Positions 21,067-33,806 of a stretch of DNA of 64,000 nt are shown in pieces (the stretch's first letter is position 1; each line of letters opens with the position of its first letter). This DNA is from Taxillus chinensis (lineage: Eukaryota > Streptophyta > Magnoliopsida > Santalales > Loranthaceae). The notes beneath the pieces were generated by a model that saw only the letters and a list, made by a program, of their open reading frames with translations, had not been told where the DNA came from and did not search any database. The translations under genes were made by a program, and so were the position numbers. The DNA lies in the NCBI GenBank assembly GCA_023512835.1, contig CM042090.1, positions 5,239,826-5,303,825 on the forward strand. Direction: 5' to 3'.

Positions 21067-24000
21067 TCATTCAACAGGCTTCGTCGCAAATGAGAAATCG
21101 TCTTCATTGCCGGCCCCTTCTCTTGGGTGAGTCCCACTTTCTCCGCTTTCTGAATCATAACCAACTCTGACAACTAATTGTTGTGCTGCAGATGTAGGTG
21201 ACCCTGGGTCTGCTTCAAAATCAGACACTTCGGAGTCCTGGTGATTGAAGCTGCGGGTTGAGTGACCGGTGGTCTTATAACGATGAAGCATGCGGCCGGA
21301 TGCGTGCACCACTGAAGGTGCGGCCGGGCTTGAGCCAAGGGTGTCAGGAGTGGCTCTACCAGTTCCAGCCTTTGACCCTTTCCTTTTCTTGACACCCATG
21401 TGCCACCGCTTAAGAGCCTTGGAAGTTTGTTCATCAAATATTGTTTTCTTCATATTTGAGCCCATCTGCGGTTCCCATGACAACAATTTATCACCCACAA
21501 CAGACTTACACTCTGAAGTCAATTTAACCTTAAAATGCAGGATGTTTTACGGTATGATACCTGTGTTACAAGAGCATATAATGGCAACGTGATGTAGCTG
21601 CACAAGAATACCACTCCAACCCTACAAGATTTCAAACAAAATAAGAATATGGGAAAAAGAGATTACACAAAGCTGTAGGCGAAATCGGACCAAGTGTCAT
21701 TATCCATGGCACATAAAAGGCCACACCCCGTGCAATACGTACGCAGATGAAACCGAGAGAGAGAGAGAGAGAAATGCTCACCCCACGGCACATCTTACAA
21801 TTACGAGCCTGGTGTCGTCATGGAAACAAGAGTCCGTCCCAAATAAATACTGCAAAGATACAGGTGAATAGTCTACTAGAAAGAGGAAAAGGGGAAGATT
21901 TGAGACAGCACACAGTAGGAAACAGTTTCCTTACCCATATCCATAAGAAATATGTTATCTGGAATGCATTCTGCATCACCAAGATTCAATTTATTTAGTA
22001 ATCAGCAAAAGAAAGAATGCTTAAAAAGTGCATAGAGGATATGGCCTAACCTAAGAAAGAACTGGGAGATTACTTTGGCCCGTGTTCATTTTATGTGACT
22101 ACCGTCTACATTAATTAGTTCAGTCATCAATATCTCTTTTGCTCTCAATTTGTGAATGAGGTGTGAATCATGACATTGGATTTCTTACTTATTCTCAACC
22201 CTACCAAAAAACATATTTGCTATAATGGCATTCCATACCTGAAACAACGTGAAATGGATGAGGTGAAGAAGTAATTTAGGCCGACCAAACCAAAAGTACT
22301 TGTCTGAGCCCTGTACGAGAGGTATTCCTTGGACCACAGCATGTCTTTCAGTGATTTCGAGAGCCATCTTAGTTAAAATGGACTGAAGTTTTGTCCCAAC
22401 TGCTAGAATTATCTGGTACATATAAAAATTATAAAATTAAGAAAAGGGCAATGGCATTATTTTTCCTGATAATAAGGTTAGGAAGGATAATGCATCCGTT
22501 TAAAAGACTCACAATTAGAGGAATCAAAGAAGCCCAGAACAATGAATGCCATCCTGAAAAATAATAATATGATTTCACAAATTACACTAACCATCTTTAA
22601 TCTTAAATCTGAAGCAAACGTGACCTCTCAAGTACTCACCATTGACATTTATAAGCACGAAAAGCACAAATGACATCCATAACACGGGACTGAAAACATT
22701 ATGATCAAACAAGTCAGGAAACAAAAATCGCAAAATCAAGGCACAAGTCATATTAATTCATTGAAGCTTGATAGATAACAACCAAGTATAAATACACATT
22801 ACCTGACTCCAACAACAACCTTGAAGTCATCTTCTAATGACCTTTTGATATATTTTTGGAAGTTAAATTTACTTCCAGAGGCTAAATGAACCTGTAAAGT
22901 TGGCTTTGGTTAGAAGTAATCACATGTCTAACATGAAGGTACAAAAAACTGTGCACTTAAAGAACTCACGGTGATGAACCCATTGCGCAAGGTCAAGTAG
23001 TCAGCCTTACTAACAGACCTGAAAAATTGCCGAAAGAAGCATCCCTGCGAGAGATAAATATTTTACATAAAAATCTTACTAAAATCCAAATAGTTCATAG
23101 TTCATACAAAGCCATGGATAGAATAACGGTGAGCTCTCAATCCAAGGATAAGACACATTCCAACTCCAAAAACGCCAAAAAAAAAGGATTAGGAAGTGAA
23201 ATATGCTTACAATGTAAAACATAAATGGAATTTTGGTCCAGAAACTGGAGTGTGCTTTCACAAAAGAAGTCTCATGAGTAAGCCTGAATCTTGTTGGATC
23301 TGCATGCATAAAAATGTCCAATTTAGTTCCATAAAATCACTTACTAAGAATAGTAAATGCAAGTTCAAGAGTAAAAACACTATAATAAGTTCTACCCTAC
23401 AACCCAAACTATCTGAAACACCAAGATGATATACCATTGGAAAACTCGTAGTCATGGGATGATGTCTCATGCTCCCACGCCTTCCAGCCACGAATCTGCA
23501 TGAGTTACAAATGGATGATTTCACTGCAACAAATCAATATTAAAAATGGTGCTTCCAAAAAACAATTGCAAAGCTTAAACTACCTTTAGTCTCCCAAGTG
23601 TCATCGTAATGGCACTGTAAACAACATGAAGCACTGCCAAGAAGAATATGAGGATGTGAAGCTGATGCAATCCACTGCTAGTCATAATTGGTTCATATCC
23701 CTGTTGGTATGAATTGGGTCAGCTATTAGTTTAAGTTGAATGCAATCATTGTCTAGATAGAGAAATCAATGAAACATATACATGCACAAACTGGATGGTG
23801 CAAGAAATAAATTTTAAAATTAAAAACTGCTATATTTTTTATTATTTTTTAATTTTTTAAAAAAAAAGGGCGGGGACTATAATATCATGATATATTCCTC
23901 CAAAAGCAATGATACAGCCAGCATAGATGTAATTTTTTCCATTTAGAGTGCACAGAAATGAGTGTGGAAGCATAGGGTTAGGCCCAGATATCATGAAACC

Positions 24001-27000
24001 CGATTTAATCTATTACCCATATAAGAAATATGACTGAGGGTTAATGAAGATATTTGTCAGTTGCTTCTCAAAGCAAGTATAAACCAGACAAATGTCCCCA
24101 CTAGCAAATTCCCATGAATCAACTTCAATATGCTTTGTATAGACTACAAACATAAAAAACCATATTGCTCGCAATATGCATAGCACACTAGTTATCACAC
24201 CAAAGAGTTGACCCCCAACATGGGTAGTCCAACACTCGCAATGGCTAAATATATTTCTCATCATATTAAACATGGCTAAATATAAATTCACCCTCAATAA
24301 TAGAACATACGAAAAACCGAAGCTATTTTCTTGTTCTTTCATGATACAAGATTTTCACCCAAGAAACATAATAACCTAATGTATATTAATTAGAATAATT
24401 GAATACTCAACCCAACCTACATCGGAACCTGCTACACTAATGTATATTAATTAGAATACTGAAACATGTAAAAAAGACCTCAATTAGAAATACTAATTAG
24501 GGACTACAAACTCTTTTAAGATATGAAACAATTTAAAACTATTTGATAATGAGAAACACAATAAGCACTCATGATCTAACTTACCACACTAATAACAACA
24601 ACAAAAAAAAACTTACTGGTTCTGGCAAGATAATTCAACTTTCTTAACCTCCAATACTTCTCCAATTTATAAAGGAGATCTTTCTCATTATCTAGCTTCA
24701 CAGAAGGTCCAGGCTTGCAATTGCGTAGCCTTACATAATATCATGAATATTGGCAGAGATCAGAGAAGCGTTGATGCAAGCAGAGGACTTGGTGCAATCG
24801 GAGGCGTGATCAAAGGAGCATGATCAGACTTGCGATCAAAGGAGATTTGATCAGCTCCAGCGTGTTGTGACAGGGAGAGCGAGCATGAAGCGTGGCTTTT
24901 CAGTTTCATTTTTTCCTTTCAATTCCTTTTTATTTCTCTTTAATTAATTTCTTAATTAGTTACTTTTCTTTCAATATTTTTTGTAACTCTAATAATGGGT
25001 ACATAAAAATAAATTTAGGGATTTGAGAATTAATAACATTATTACTATTATTCTTTATGAATTGAATTAAGTGTTGCTCTATCTTATAAAAATTTCAAAT
25101 TTTGAGACAAACTTATCTTAATTAATCAATTATGTATTGATTAATCGATCAATACACTATGTCAATACTGCGTCAATTGGTATCAGAGTAGGTTTCTCTT
25201 AATCAATGACTCAAACCGGTAGTGGTGGTGGCAGTCAATCCTATGATGGTGATCGAAGTTTGCAAGTTGTTTGGAGAGTAATCAAAAAACAATTATTAAA
25301 ACAAAATATAGTAGGACAATTGACTGTAATCAATAACTAGTTGCAAAATTTATTGAGGGTTAGTGAATCAAGGCAAAGAACTAATGAAGTCAAAGGCATA
25401 AAAGTTCATCTTTACCCACCATTCATCCTAGTCCTATTAATTGGAAACAACAACCAGACAACCTATGAAGAGACAAAGGCAGTTAACCTAGGGTTTCGTG
25501 CAAGTCAACGTAAAAGAATTAGAGGTATAGGATAATGGCAACCAAATTATAGAGGTGATGAAAATTTTAAATTATCCTAATTTTGGGAGGTGATCTTAAT
25601 GGCATAAAACAACCCAAATCTTTCATACAAAACTCTCATTGAAAGAATCGCTCGAGTTATTGTATGCCATAAATATCACCAATGGTAAAAATAATCTCAA
25701 CATAAACTAAAAGGATAACACACTCAATCTCGAGAGAAACAAAACATAGAATGCTGCATATGCCAAATGTAAACATATCATCACTAAATTGGTTAATCTA
25801 GGCTAAAGAAATTGTTTCAAATCATACTCTTTTGTAGTCTACATAGTCTTTTTTCCCTGAGCAACAAGTCCGATCATTGCTACATATAAATCCAACTCTT
25901 CTTGCCAATGAACATGAAGGACAACATTTTTCACACCCAACTAATGTAATAGTCAATAAAATTGAGTAGCCAAAGAAATAAGTACACAACCAAAAGGAAT
26001 TTTGGCTACTCTAGAGAACTTTTTCCACAATCAATGACATAAGTTTGAATGGAGCACTTGCCACTTGCCAGCAAGTCAGGCTCTCAAACATTTCAATATA
26101 TCATCATGCTGATCCTTGATTACAAAGACTCATCAACAACCCATCTACTATCTTTAACCCCTTGATTCCAACAACTACAGTCCAACAATAAAAAGTGACA
26201 GATCAAAAAAAATTGATCCATCTAGGCCACCACTAACTGTTTTTTTCTCTACAAAATGTAGTAGTCAACAACAAAATAGTATTCAAATATAATGAAATAA
26301 ATGACATAAATAATTAAAACTCAATTGAAAGGCTTCGTCAGGATATGAATACAAGAATAAATTGAACTAATCAGATTTGGCCATGTCCGCAGTTTATTAC
26401 AAAGACTGCAATAAATTTAGGTCAGTCCATCTAAAAGCAATTTATGTGGCTATGTTGCCTAAAGATGATAGTATAAATTCAGAATCTAGCATTGTATTGA
26501 CCATTTGTGAATTGCAATCATCACTTCACACACTGAACCATTAAACTCATCTCGTATCAAGGACAAAGTTTTTGAGCTTCGATTAACTTACCTCCTTGCA
26601 AGTGGCCTCAGAGCTACTTTCAGATAGAAATCTATGGCGAAGCCATAAGAGCCTCCTACGGTGCTCTTCAGCACTAGCAGTGCTATTACTTCCATCGCTA
26701 TTATTATCATGGGCACATGGCAACATGGAGTCTGCAGCCTTTGAAGGAATACATATTTTGATAATAAATTTCTGGAAGAACGTCAGGAGTAGGGATATGA
26801 AGCCCATAATCATCAACTCTGTAACAATTATATCAAAAGTGAACTCCAAGAACACCTGAATTTGAATAGTTCCGCCATATATATAGATATATATATATCA
26901 CCTTATCCATGCAAGGATTGTGCAATGCACCAAATCTAACTTTCATTGCGAATGAATAATTTAATTTATAACTAAGCTTGGAGGTTAAACTGAGTGTCTG

Positions 27001-27631
27001 GGTCATTACGCTCTTACCAGCTTTAACCTTCTCGACAGCTTCATATAGAGCGTTTTTGTGTCTCTTCAGCAACCACTGAATAAAAGTTCATCAAAATTAA
27101 AAAAAAGCACGCAATCAAGAGTATAAAAATCTAACACTGTACAAATCCACTGACGCATGCAAGAATCAACAAATTACATAATTCAGTTATTCCACTTAAA
27201 ACATATGACAAGTTGACACCTACCCTAAAATTATTGTAATAATTCTGTGCCATTCTTGTAAACTTACATGAAAAATAATGGAAATCCAAGACCTTACATG
27301 ATATGAGGAAAAGAACATATTAGAAGACTAATTGATTATGTAATTATACAACTTTGAATTCCCCCAATTATTTTAGTTAAAACAGAGGAATCTGCGGTGG
27401 GAACGAAAAACAGAAAAATAAATAAGAAGATTATATATATATATATATATACAGGGAGAGAGAGAGAGAGATGAATATTTTTTAGGGGCTTACAGATCCA
27501 GCTCCGTGAAGGAACTTCTCCAAGACGATTGAAATAAGAACCATGGCAGCGCAAACGCCGGCGACAGCCCATGTCGGTGTCTGATCCAGCTGCCTCTCCA
27601 CGGTGGTCCCACAATCGCTGTCTCCGGCCAT
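21067..27631 (-). CDS. MLO: MLO family seven-transmembrane protein (clade III type), 15 exons
   Basis: Exons on the minus strand: 27631-27494, 27075-27018, 26818-26592, 23700-23584, 23495-23435, 23299-23211, 23044-22970, 22891-22803, 22689-22640, 22553-22513, 22412-22239, 21970-21935, 21849-21782, 21621-21561, 21465-21067. All introns are GT-AG and every junction keeps phase, giving 560 residues. Visible hallmarks: [10 protein letters not shown] (first membrane segment), [66 protein letters not shown], and a calmodulin-binding segment [13 protein letters not shown] (about residues 443-455). Four conserved extracellular cysteines appear at about C88, C100, C139 and C393. MLO proteins are plasma-membrane proteins that bind calmodulin and have been reported to act as calcium channels; clade III members in Arabidopsis function in reproduction, whereas powdery-mildew susceptibility is a clade V role. 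Clade III is inferred from wording such as GRLKIRGWK and [17 protein letters not shown]. The gene looks intact. Its N-terminus lacks the extra leader seen in some relatives. Confidence 0.93.
23701..26591 (-). other. Intron 3 of the MLO gene, 2.9 kb, with transposon remnants
   Basis: Bounded by a donor at GAG/GTAAG (26592/26591) and an acceptor CAG/GGATATG (23701/23700). It is far longer than the other introns, which are mostly about 80-450 bases. It contains a plus-strand retrotransposon relic (about 24867-25600) and otherwise AT-rich sequence without further exons. Confidence 0.8.
24867..25600 (+). mobile_element. 5' end of an LTR retrotransposon inside MLO intron 3, antisense to the gene
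   Basis: TTGGTATCAGAG at 25177-25188 matches the primer-binding site complementary to plant initiator tRNA-Met. It is preceded by AT-rich sequence that could be a roughly 300-base LTR (TGTTGTGACAGG near 24867 to ...GCGTCA near 25174). It is followed by a gag-like leader: ATGACTCAAACCGG near 25206 with a Gly/Ser-rich start, then a broken frame with GYxQ-like residues to about 25600. There is no pol. The LTR start is a guess; the primer site is clear. Confidence 0.5.
27419..27472. repeat. (AT)n and (GA)n microsatellites in MLO intron 1
   Basis: ttatatatatatatatat is followed by gggagagagagagagagag, a few bases downstream of the exon 1 donor at 27493. Confidence 0.85.
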
Positions 27632-27919
27632 TTCCCAACTTCAAGGATTTGTTTCCTCTAATGCTATACCCAAGTTTTATCTCAGACGAAGACCAAAACC
27701 CAGAAAAGATACTTAACGAAACCGAGGCAAAGAGGCGGAAAACACGGTAAGTTATTGGGTGCTCCAATAGTTGAGGGACAGTGAAAAGGTGAGAAGCAAT
27801 AGTGTTTGATACCTGAAAACCGACCGGCCGGAAGATTAGAAGCTCACCTTCCGGCGACCAGTGCGCTGTTTTCGTGGCCGACCAATTATTCTCCACCGGA
27901 CTGACCTCCTCCGCACAGC

Positions 27920-27926
27920 TTAAATA
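27920..27926 (-). promoter_or_regulatory. Possible TATA box of the MLO gene
   Basis: TATTTAA on the minus strand (inside tagctatttaagctg) lies about 290 bases upstream of the MLO start codon. A start of transcription near 27890 would give a leader of about 260 bases. This is by position and pattern only. Confidence 0.35.
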
Positions 27927-27959
27927 GCTACCCTTCTCGTTGCCGTGAGGGGGAGAGTG

Positions 27960-30350
27960 GTCAAAGAGTCAGAAACAGTGACAGTGACAAAGACAAAGAC
28001 ATGCGAGGAGAAACAAAAAAAAACACGGAGTATGAAAACGAGGGGTGTGAATCAGTTGCCCGCCGCGTTTCCGAATCAGCCGTTTCATTTTATTTCACTT
28101 CCCCGATAAAATTGCATATTTTACTACTTTTCCACACAACGACTTCGTTCTTGTCTATTTATATAAATCGATGGAGAAAAACACCCGCCCACAAACCACA
28201 ATCAACGCGCAATCAACGGGTTTTATAAAATTTGTAGAAACTTCGTACACGAACAGAGACTAAGATTGTTGCAGTAAAATAGTAGATATAGAAAATACTG
28301 GTTACAAGAGATTTGGTATTGATTCTTAGTCCAAGCCCATTGTATATATTTTTAGATTGCATGGCATTCCGGTTCGTATCTGAAGTCTATAAATTTTACT
28401 CTTTGTTTGGTAAGATATAAAAAAAATGGATGGAAAAAATTTTAGATAAAAAAGAGATTAATATGACAAGAAAAAAAAGGTAAAAAAAGAAGTTTGTTTG
28501 GTATTAGAATCAATGATTATTGTTCTAGAATTAATTGTCTATAATAAATGTTATCTCTACTTTTATATTATAATTAGGTTATATTTTCAATGTGAAACTT
28601 TAATATACTTTTCTCATGTGACAATATCTGAGGGTCATAAATCATGAATAAAGCGAACACATTGAAAACAAACTCGAACATCATGAGTGAAAATACAACC
28701 TGTTCCAATACTATGTTAGCGTGTGAAAGCAGATCGAGAAAATAGATGATAAAGAGGAAGTGAATACAAGTCCATAATTAAATTAATAATTGTAGTCGGT
28801 ATGGTTCCGATGGAGACAAGCATTGTGGTTGTCGGGGAAGAGACAATAACAAAAAACATGAATAGAGATATCGGTCGTGTTGCTTTGATATCATGTGTTT
28901 GGTATGTAAAACACATAAGGTAATATACTAAGGCAATTACTGAAATATCCTCAATTAAAATTTATTAAATAAAACATACATAGACGGATCTAAAAAGTTC
29001 GTTAGGGGGCCAAAATATATCTTGTGTAAATCATATTTAGAAACTATTATTTAAAATTGTGATTAGCATTAAAGGTGAAACTTTAAATCGACAAATCATC
29101 CAAACCACTCATTGAAACCGTCAATTTATTAAACAACCAAAATCAAATAAAATAAATTTAGTTTGATTTAGAATTTCAAAATCATGATTTAAATTGAGCG
29201 AACCGAATAATATTATCATTTATTTATTTTTAATTTTTATTTTATGTGTTGGAACTTATTTATTTAAGATTGATTGCTAATATTTGATATGTTTTGTTTG
29301 TAAATTATATTATCAAATTTTGAGACTTTTAAAATTATAAATTTGATATATATTATTATTGATATACTTACACACTATTTATTTTTTATTTTATAATATT
29401 TTAATTTTTAAGAACTTAAAAATTGATGAATCAAATCGACTCGGACCGATTCAAACATACAAATTTTCAAACTAATGATTTAAACCGAATTAATCCAAAC
29501 CAGATCAGTTCAATCTGATTTGGTTTGATTAAGCAATAAGTTTGATTTGATTTGATTTTGTTAAAACCCGAAAAAACATCAATTTAATTTAAAAAAATAA
29601 CTTAAAACAATCTAAATAGAAGCAACTTCATCCATAATTAATGACATTTAAGTCACAAGTAATAACATAAAAGCATAAAAAACTTACTAAATCATATAAA
29701 TTTTTAAAATTATATAATTTATTTATTATTATTATAATTAGTAACATATTCATCAAAATTATGAGATAATAAATTATATTATTAATTAATTATATATTAT
29801 ATATTATATTTTATACATATATATATATATATTAAAAAAAAATGAAAGAGGGAAGGCCATGACCCCAGCCGCCCCATAGTTCCGTCCTGAAAACATATAA
29901 AATACTATTTGTATCCATATAAAGAAAATAAATACGAACAATTACGTTGCCCGATGACCCGGTCCATAATCAAACAATATTTTAAATATTTAGAACCAAC
30001 GACCGTATCTTCAATAATAAATGAAAAAAAACATAAATGGACATTCAGTCATGATTTGAACTCTTGCTAATGCTCAGGCTGCATTTTAACTGGTTTTTTA
30101 GTCACAGAACGGATCCGTATGTGCCCAAAGTCAAAATTGATGGCATGCAAAAATAAATAAATAAATCTAACTGATCATTTATCACATATTTGGTTTACTA
30201 TATTATGTGATAAATGACCAGGTATGGGACGACAGCCAGCACCTTCCCGATCTTACGAGTAGACTTTGCTTTGTGAAATCAGAGGAATCAGTGAGAAGGC
30301 GAGCTTTTATCCATTCCTGTGGCTGGTGAATGGTGGTCAAAGAAAATTTG
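27960..30350. other. Intergenic region with AT-rich MITE-like tracts
   Basis: No gene was recognised. Around 29070-29580 the sequence is full of gtttgatttgattt, aaaccgaat and accgattcaaac strings, like the subterminal repeats of non-autonomous hAT-type elements, but I could not fix the ends. There is an AT dinucleotide run near 29815-29833. Confidence 0.4.
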
Positions 30351-30357
30351 GAATTTC

Positions 30358-30473
30358 CTGCAGCAGTGCATACTGGATTCCCACCAAAGGTGTTGAAATA
30401 ACTGTGACAGGTCAAGACCTCAGCAATCTGAGGAGTTGACCACAGCGCCAAGTGGGATGCCATTTCCAATGCT
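30358..30473 (-). pseudogene. Exon-sized relic of alanine-glyoxylate aminotransferase 2
   Basis: On the minus strand a splice-acceptor-like TTGCAG/AGC at 30473 is followed by IGNGIPLGAVV. Then, after a shift of frame caused by about two missing bases, TPQIAEVL and SYFNTFGGNPVCTAAG follow. This is the PLP-enzyme segment after the active-site lysine in plant mitochondrial AGT2-type (class III) aminotransferases. Only this exon-sized piece is present. The frame break and the absence of neighbouring exons mark it as a gene fragment, possibly captured by a transposon or left by a duplication. Confidence 0.7.
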
Positions 30474-30816
30474 CTGCAACGACACAATGCTAGCAAATCA
30501 ACAAAATTACTACACGGTCTATAAGAGCAATTCATTCTTCTCCCTGATTCTATTGTGCTTTTTTTTTTTTAATTTCATGGAAAACAGTTGTAGGACATGA
30601 TGCAGAAGGCAGAGCCACCGCAAGGAGAAAAGATGCCAGCAATGCTGTTTGTGCAAACCCAGATTGCACCTCTTCAGCAATAAAAGGCCTCTGATTTCTT
30701 GGTAATGCCAGGCAAGTAACCTGTGCTAATTCTACTTACTATTCCCCCAACCCCACGCCATAGAATTTAGTAGGATTAAGAAAATTATATGAAGGATCCC
30801 CTTCCAAAACTGATGG

Positions 30817-31061
30817 TAGGGGTGACAATTTTGCCCCGCCTTGATTCTAGTTGTTCCAACCCAATTTGTCTTGTTCTTGAATTTTGTCTGATCTGTCATG
30901 ATATTTTTAAATAAATTTAAGATAAAATACCATGTTCGACCCGATCTGATCCTATCTGAAGCACTAAAATCATTAGGTCAAGTCGGATTCAAGTTAATTT
31001 ATAAAAATTCGAATCGGATTCAAATTAGACAATACTCAGGCCCGACCTGTTGTCATCCCTA
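30817..31061. mobile_element. hAT-type MITE, 245 bp, with target duplication
   Basis: Terminal inverted repeats are TAGGGGTGACAA (30817) and TTGTCATCCCTA (ending 31061), with one mismatch in 12. They are flanked by actgatgg (30809-30816) and actaatgg (31062-31069), an 8-bp target duplication with one mismatch. An 8-bp duplication and this terminus type fit hAT elements. The interior has no coding capacity. Confidence 0.85.
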
Positions 31062-31829
31062 ACTAATGGCATAAAGGAAATAAAAATATCTGATAGGACT
31101 TCTCTGTATCAAGAGCTAGAAACAGGCCGTGTTCATCTTGTGCCTATGTCAACCTGTGCTTGTGTAGCATGCCTTTATGGAGCTGCTGCCCATAATGTGT
31201 GATACATGTACCATCATGTGCACATATCATATTGTGTAAAACATCTTTTACCGTTATAATTCTTCTTTTATTTACTTACCTTATCATATTATAAGTTTTT
31301 TCCTTTTATGAACTTTTCTTTATTTATTTCTTATTAGGTTATTTTGATATTTTATTTTAGTTTTCTAATTGTATTAGAATTTTAATTCTTAGATGCTAGC
31401 TATACCTATAAATACATCTTGTATGCGTGGCAGGTGTGTATTCAAATTATTGGCTTTTTATTAGTAATAAACTCTTAATTAGATATTTATTCATATATTT
31501 AAGCTTTTCTAACTCATTACTTGAATTTCTTGGGCTAGAATTTAGTATTTGGTTATCCTTTCCTAGATTGTTGTTGAATCTTAATCAAGGTTCTAAAAAA
31601 GTATCAATAAGTAGCAATTTCATCTTAGATGTTTATTCCTATATTTCGGTTTTTCTAGAAGAGTTGCTAAGTGGCAATTTTTTTTATCTAAATATAATAT
31701 TATCAGCAAAAAGCTATTAAGAAAGTGTCATAACAAATTATTGGAGGACCTTAGAAGATTATGAGCCTTTGACCATATGTTTTCCTGGTAAACATATTAA
31801 TATCATAGAAGAAAAGTCATACATGGATC

Positions 31830-32190
31830 ATGTGGTTTCATGGCATTTGAAGCTTATTGGGATAGGATATTGGGGCAAACTTGATATCACCGGAAGGTGA
31901 GCAATTTCCTATGACAGCTAAATTGACTTTCTTTTGCACAAATAATATACTGGAGTATGAGGCCGTCTTAATGTCTTAATTTCCAAGAAGCCATCAACCG
32001 GAAATTAAAGAGGCTACAGGTATTTAGAGACTAAACCTTCATGATTTAAAAACAAATGAGAAAACCAAAAGTACAAGTTGATCCCAAGAAACTTATTTGT
32101 AAAATAATTGAGTAATTTGGTGAAATCATCACGTTTGTACATACACCCAAAAAAGGACAATCAAATCCATGATGACCCGACTACTCTAGC
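31830..32190 (+). pseudogene. Ty3/gypsy RNase H fragment (Tat-like), decayed
   Basis: Broken plus-strand frames encode LISPEGEQFPMTAKL and CTNNILEYEAVL near 31885-31975. These are followed by QEAINRKLKRLQVF and KKLICKIIE...GEI near 31990-32130. The order and wording match the RNase H domain of plant Ty3/gypsy polyproteins of the type with 'ISPEGE...CTNNxAEYEA' motifs. Several stops interrupt it. No other part of the element is recognised nearby. Confidence 0.6.
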
Positions 32191-32199
32191 TTTCCTTAA

Positions 32200-33800
32200 A
32201 AAATCAAATATTCTAATCGATCTAATGTCACTATTTTAGAGAGTAAACAACCTTACTTACCTGTTTTATTTTAATAAAAAATTATGAGAATGAATTTCCC
32301 TTTTAAAGGCCTTCTACCGCTACTCATAAATAAGCTATTCACAGCACAATGACAAGTGAAGAAGTTTTGGAGAGAGCAAAAACGAAAGCAAGCTATAGTG
32401 ATAAAAAATAAAGAACAAGAGTTTTAAAAAAACCTATAAAGAGCAATATCATAGAGATCAAATTGTAAAGGCGTGTATCACTATTCACAACTAAAGCAGA
32501 ATATATAATCCTTTCAGAAGAAGTAGGAGAGGAGACAATGTGGATAAAGACATTCGTTTGAAGAACTACAGCAAAAGTATGCGTTATTTTGTGATAATTA
32601 ACCAGAGTGCAATCTATTTTAGCAAGAACCCACAATTACACTCTAAGACCAAGAGTATAGAGAGAAGGTTTCATTGGATCAGAAATCCCATTGAAGACAA
32701 GATGCTTGATATATAGAAGGTTCACACCAACAACAGCTCCCATATGATGACCAAGTCCCTTTTTAAGAGCGAGTTCCAGGTTTGCATGGCATAGGCTCAG
32801 TAAAGCATCCCAAGTAGATCTTGTGGGAGAGATTATTGGGCAAATACCATCGGCGGGCTACTCCAACTAGCGGCCCAAGGGCAAGTTTGTCTTTTCGCTT
32901 TATCTTATGTAACCATGCATATAAAAGCTGTAAGAGCAGCCGTACAGGGCATCTCCTCTATCATGTATATATTCTCATCTCCGTGAGCAGAGTACAAGAG
33001 GCAAAGTGAGATCTGATCCAAGGAAAGAAGGAGACCACGAGCCACATGTTGTAGTAGCCGTGTGTGTGTAGAGAGAGAAAAGAGAGAGAGAGTTTGAAGC
33101 TATAGAGAAGTAGAAGAGAGACCAGACGTCAATCCATGTAATTGTACTCATTATCTATAGTGGATTTGATTTATGGGTATGTGCCCTGTGATTTTTTCCA
33201 TTCGAAGGTTTTTCATGTTAAAATTACTTGTGTTGATTTCCTATCTTTTAATCCTATTTAATTACGCAAAATATACATATATATTGTTTGTGGGTGTGCT
33301 TGCGTGTTGACGACATGATTTTGAGCAGGATTCCTGTGGATTCCCCTACCACAACATTCAAATTCAATCCAGAATCTCTCATAGAGAGAAGAAAATGAGC
33401 TATTTTAAAGAAAAACAACCCCACGGCCACAAATGAAATCACAATACATGGAAGTGAAATTTTATACATTTGCAAAGAGAATTATGCTACATTTCATAAT
33501 AATAATTGGAGCCTGTCAAAATAAAGTTTTCCCTAAAAGCCAACAATTATGAACAGCAACGACACTAGGAACATATATGCATGGTACTACTGATCCCCTC
33601 CCCGCATAATCTTTTTCCCTCAACATTAGTTAGTGTTTGATCCTTACTAAAATTGGAGGGGAGAGAGAGAGAGAGAGGGAGGGGGGAGGGGGAGAGGAGA
33701 TATAAATTATACGAAAGAAAACATTCAGACAAGAATGTTCCAAAAGAAAACTCGGAAATGAGTAAATAAGTTTATACATGCAATCCTACAAAGTGTGATA
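32200..33800. other. Intergenic region; possible LTR and microsatellites
   Basis: No gene was recognised. A segment from tgtgggagagattattgggc (32823) through a TATAAAAGC box (near 32922) to about 33230 looks like a short LTR, but no partner or primer site is visible. GA-rich microsatellites lie at about 33065-33100 and 33660-33705. The end near 33800 should include the 3' untranslated part of the gene at 33807. Confidence 0.3.
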
Positions 33801-33806
33801 TAGTAA

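Noticed and set aside
20796..21173. Open frame of 125 codons near the MLO stop codon
   Set aside because: It overlaps the end of the last MLO exon in another frame and runs through a TA microsatellite that gives an Ile-Tyr repeat.
27336..27896. 186-codon minus frame covering MLO exon 1
   Set aside because: It is in a different frame from the conserved MLO start and contains microsatellite translation; exon 1 with TPTWAVA in the other frame is the real coding sequence.
30600..30780. Further exons of the aminotransferase next to the AGT2 fragment
   Set aside because: No neighbouring stretch on the minus strand shows the expected active-site lysine or cofactor-binding motifs.
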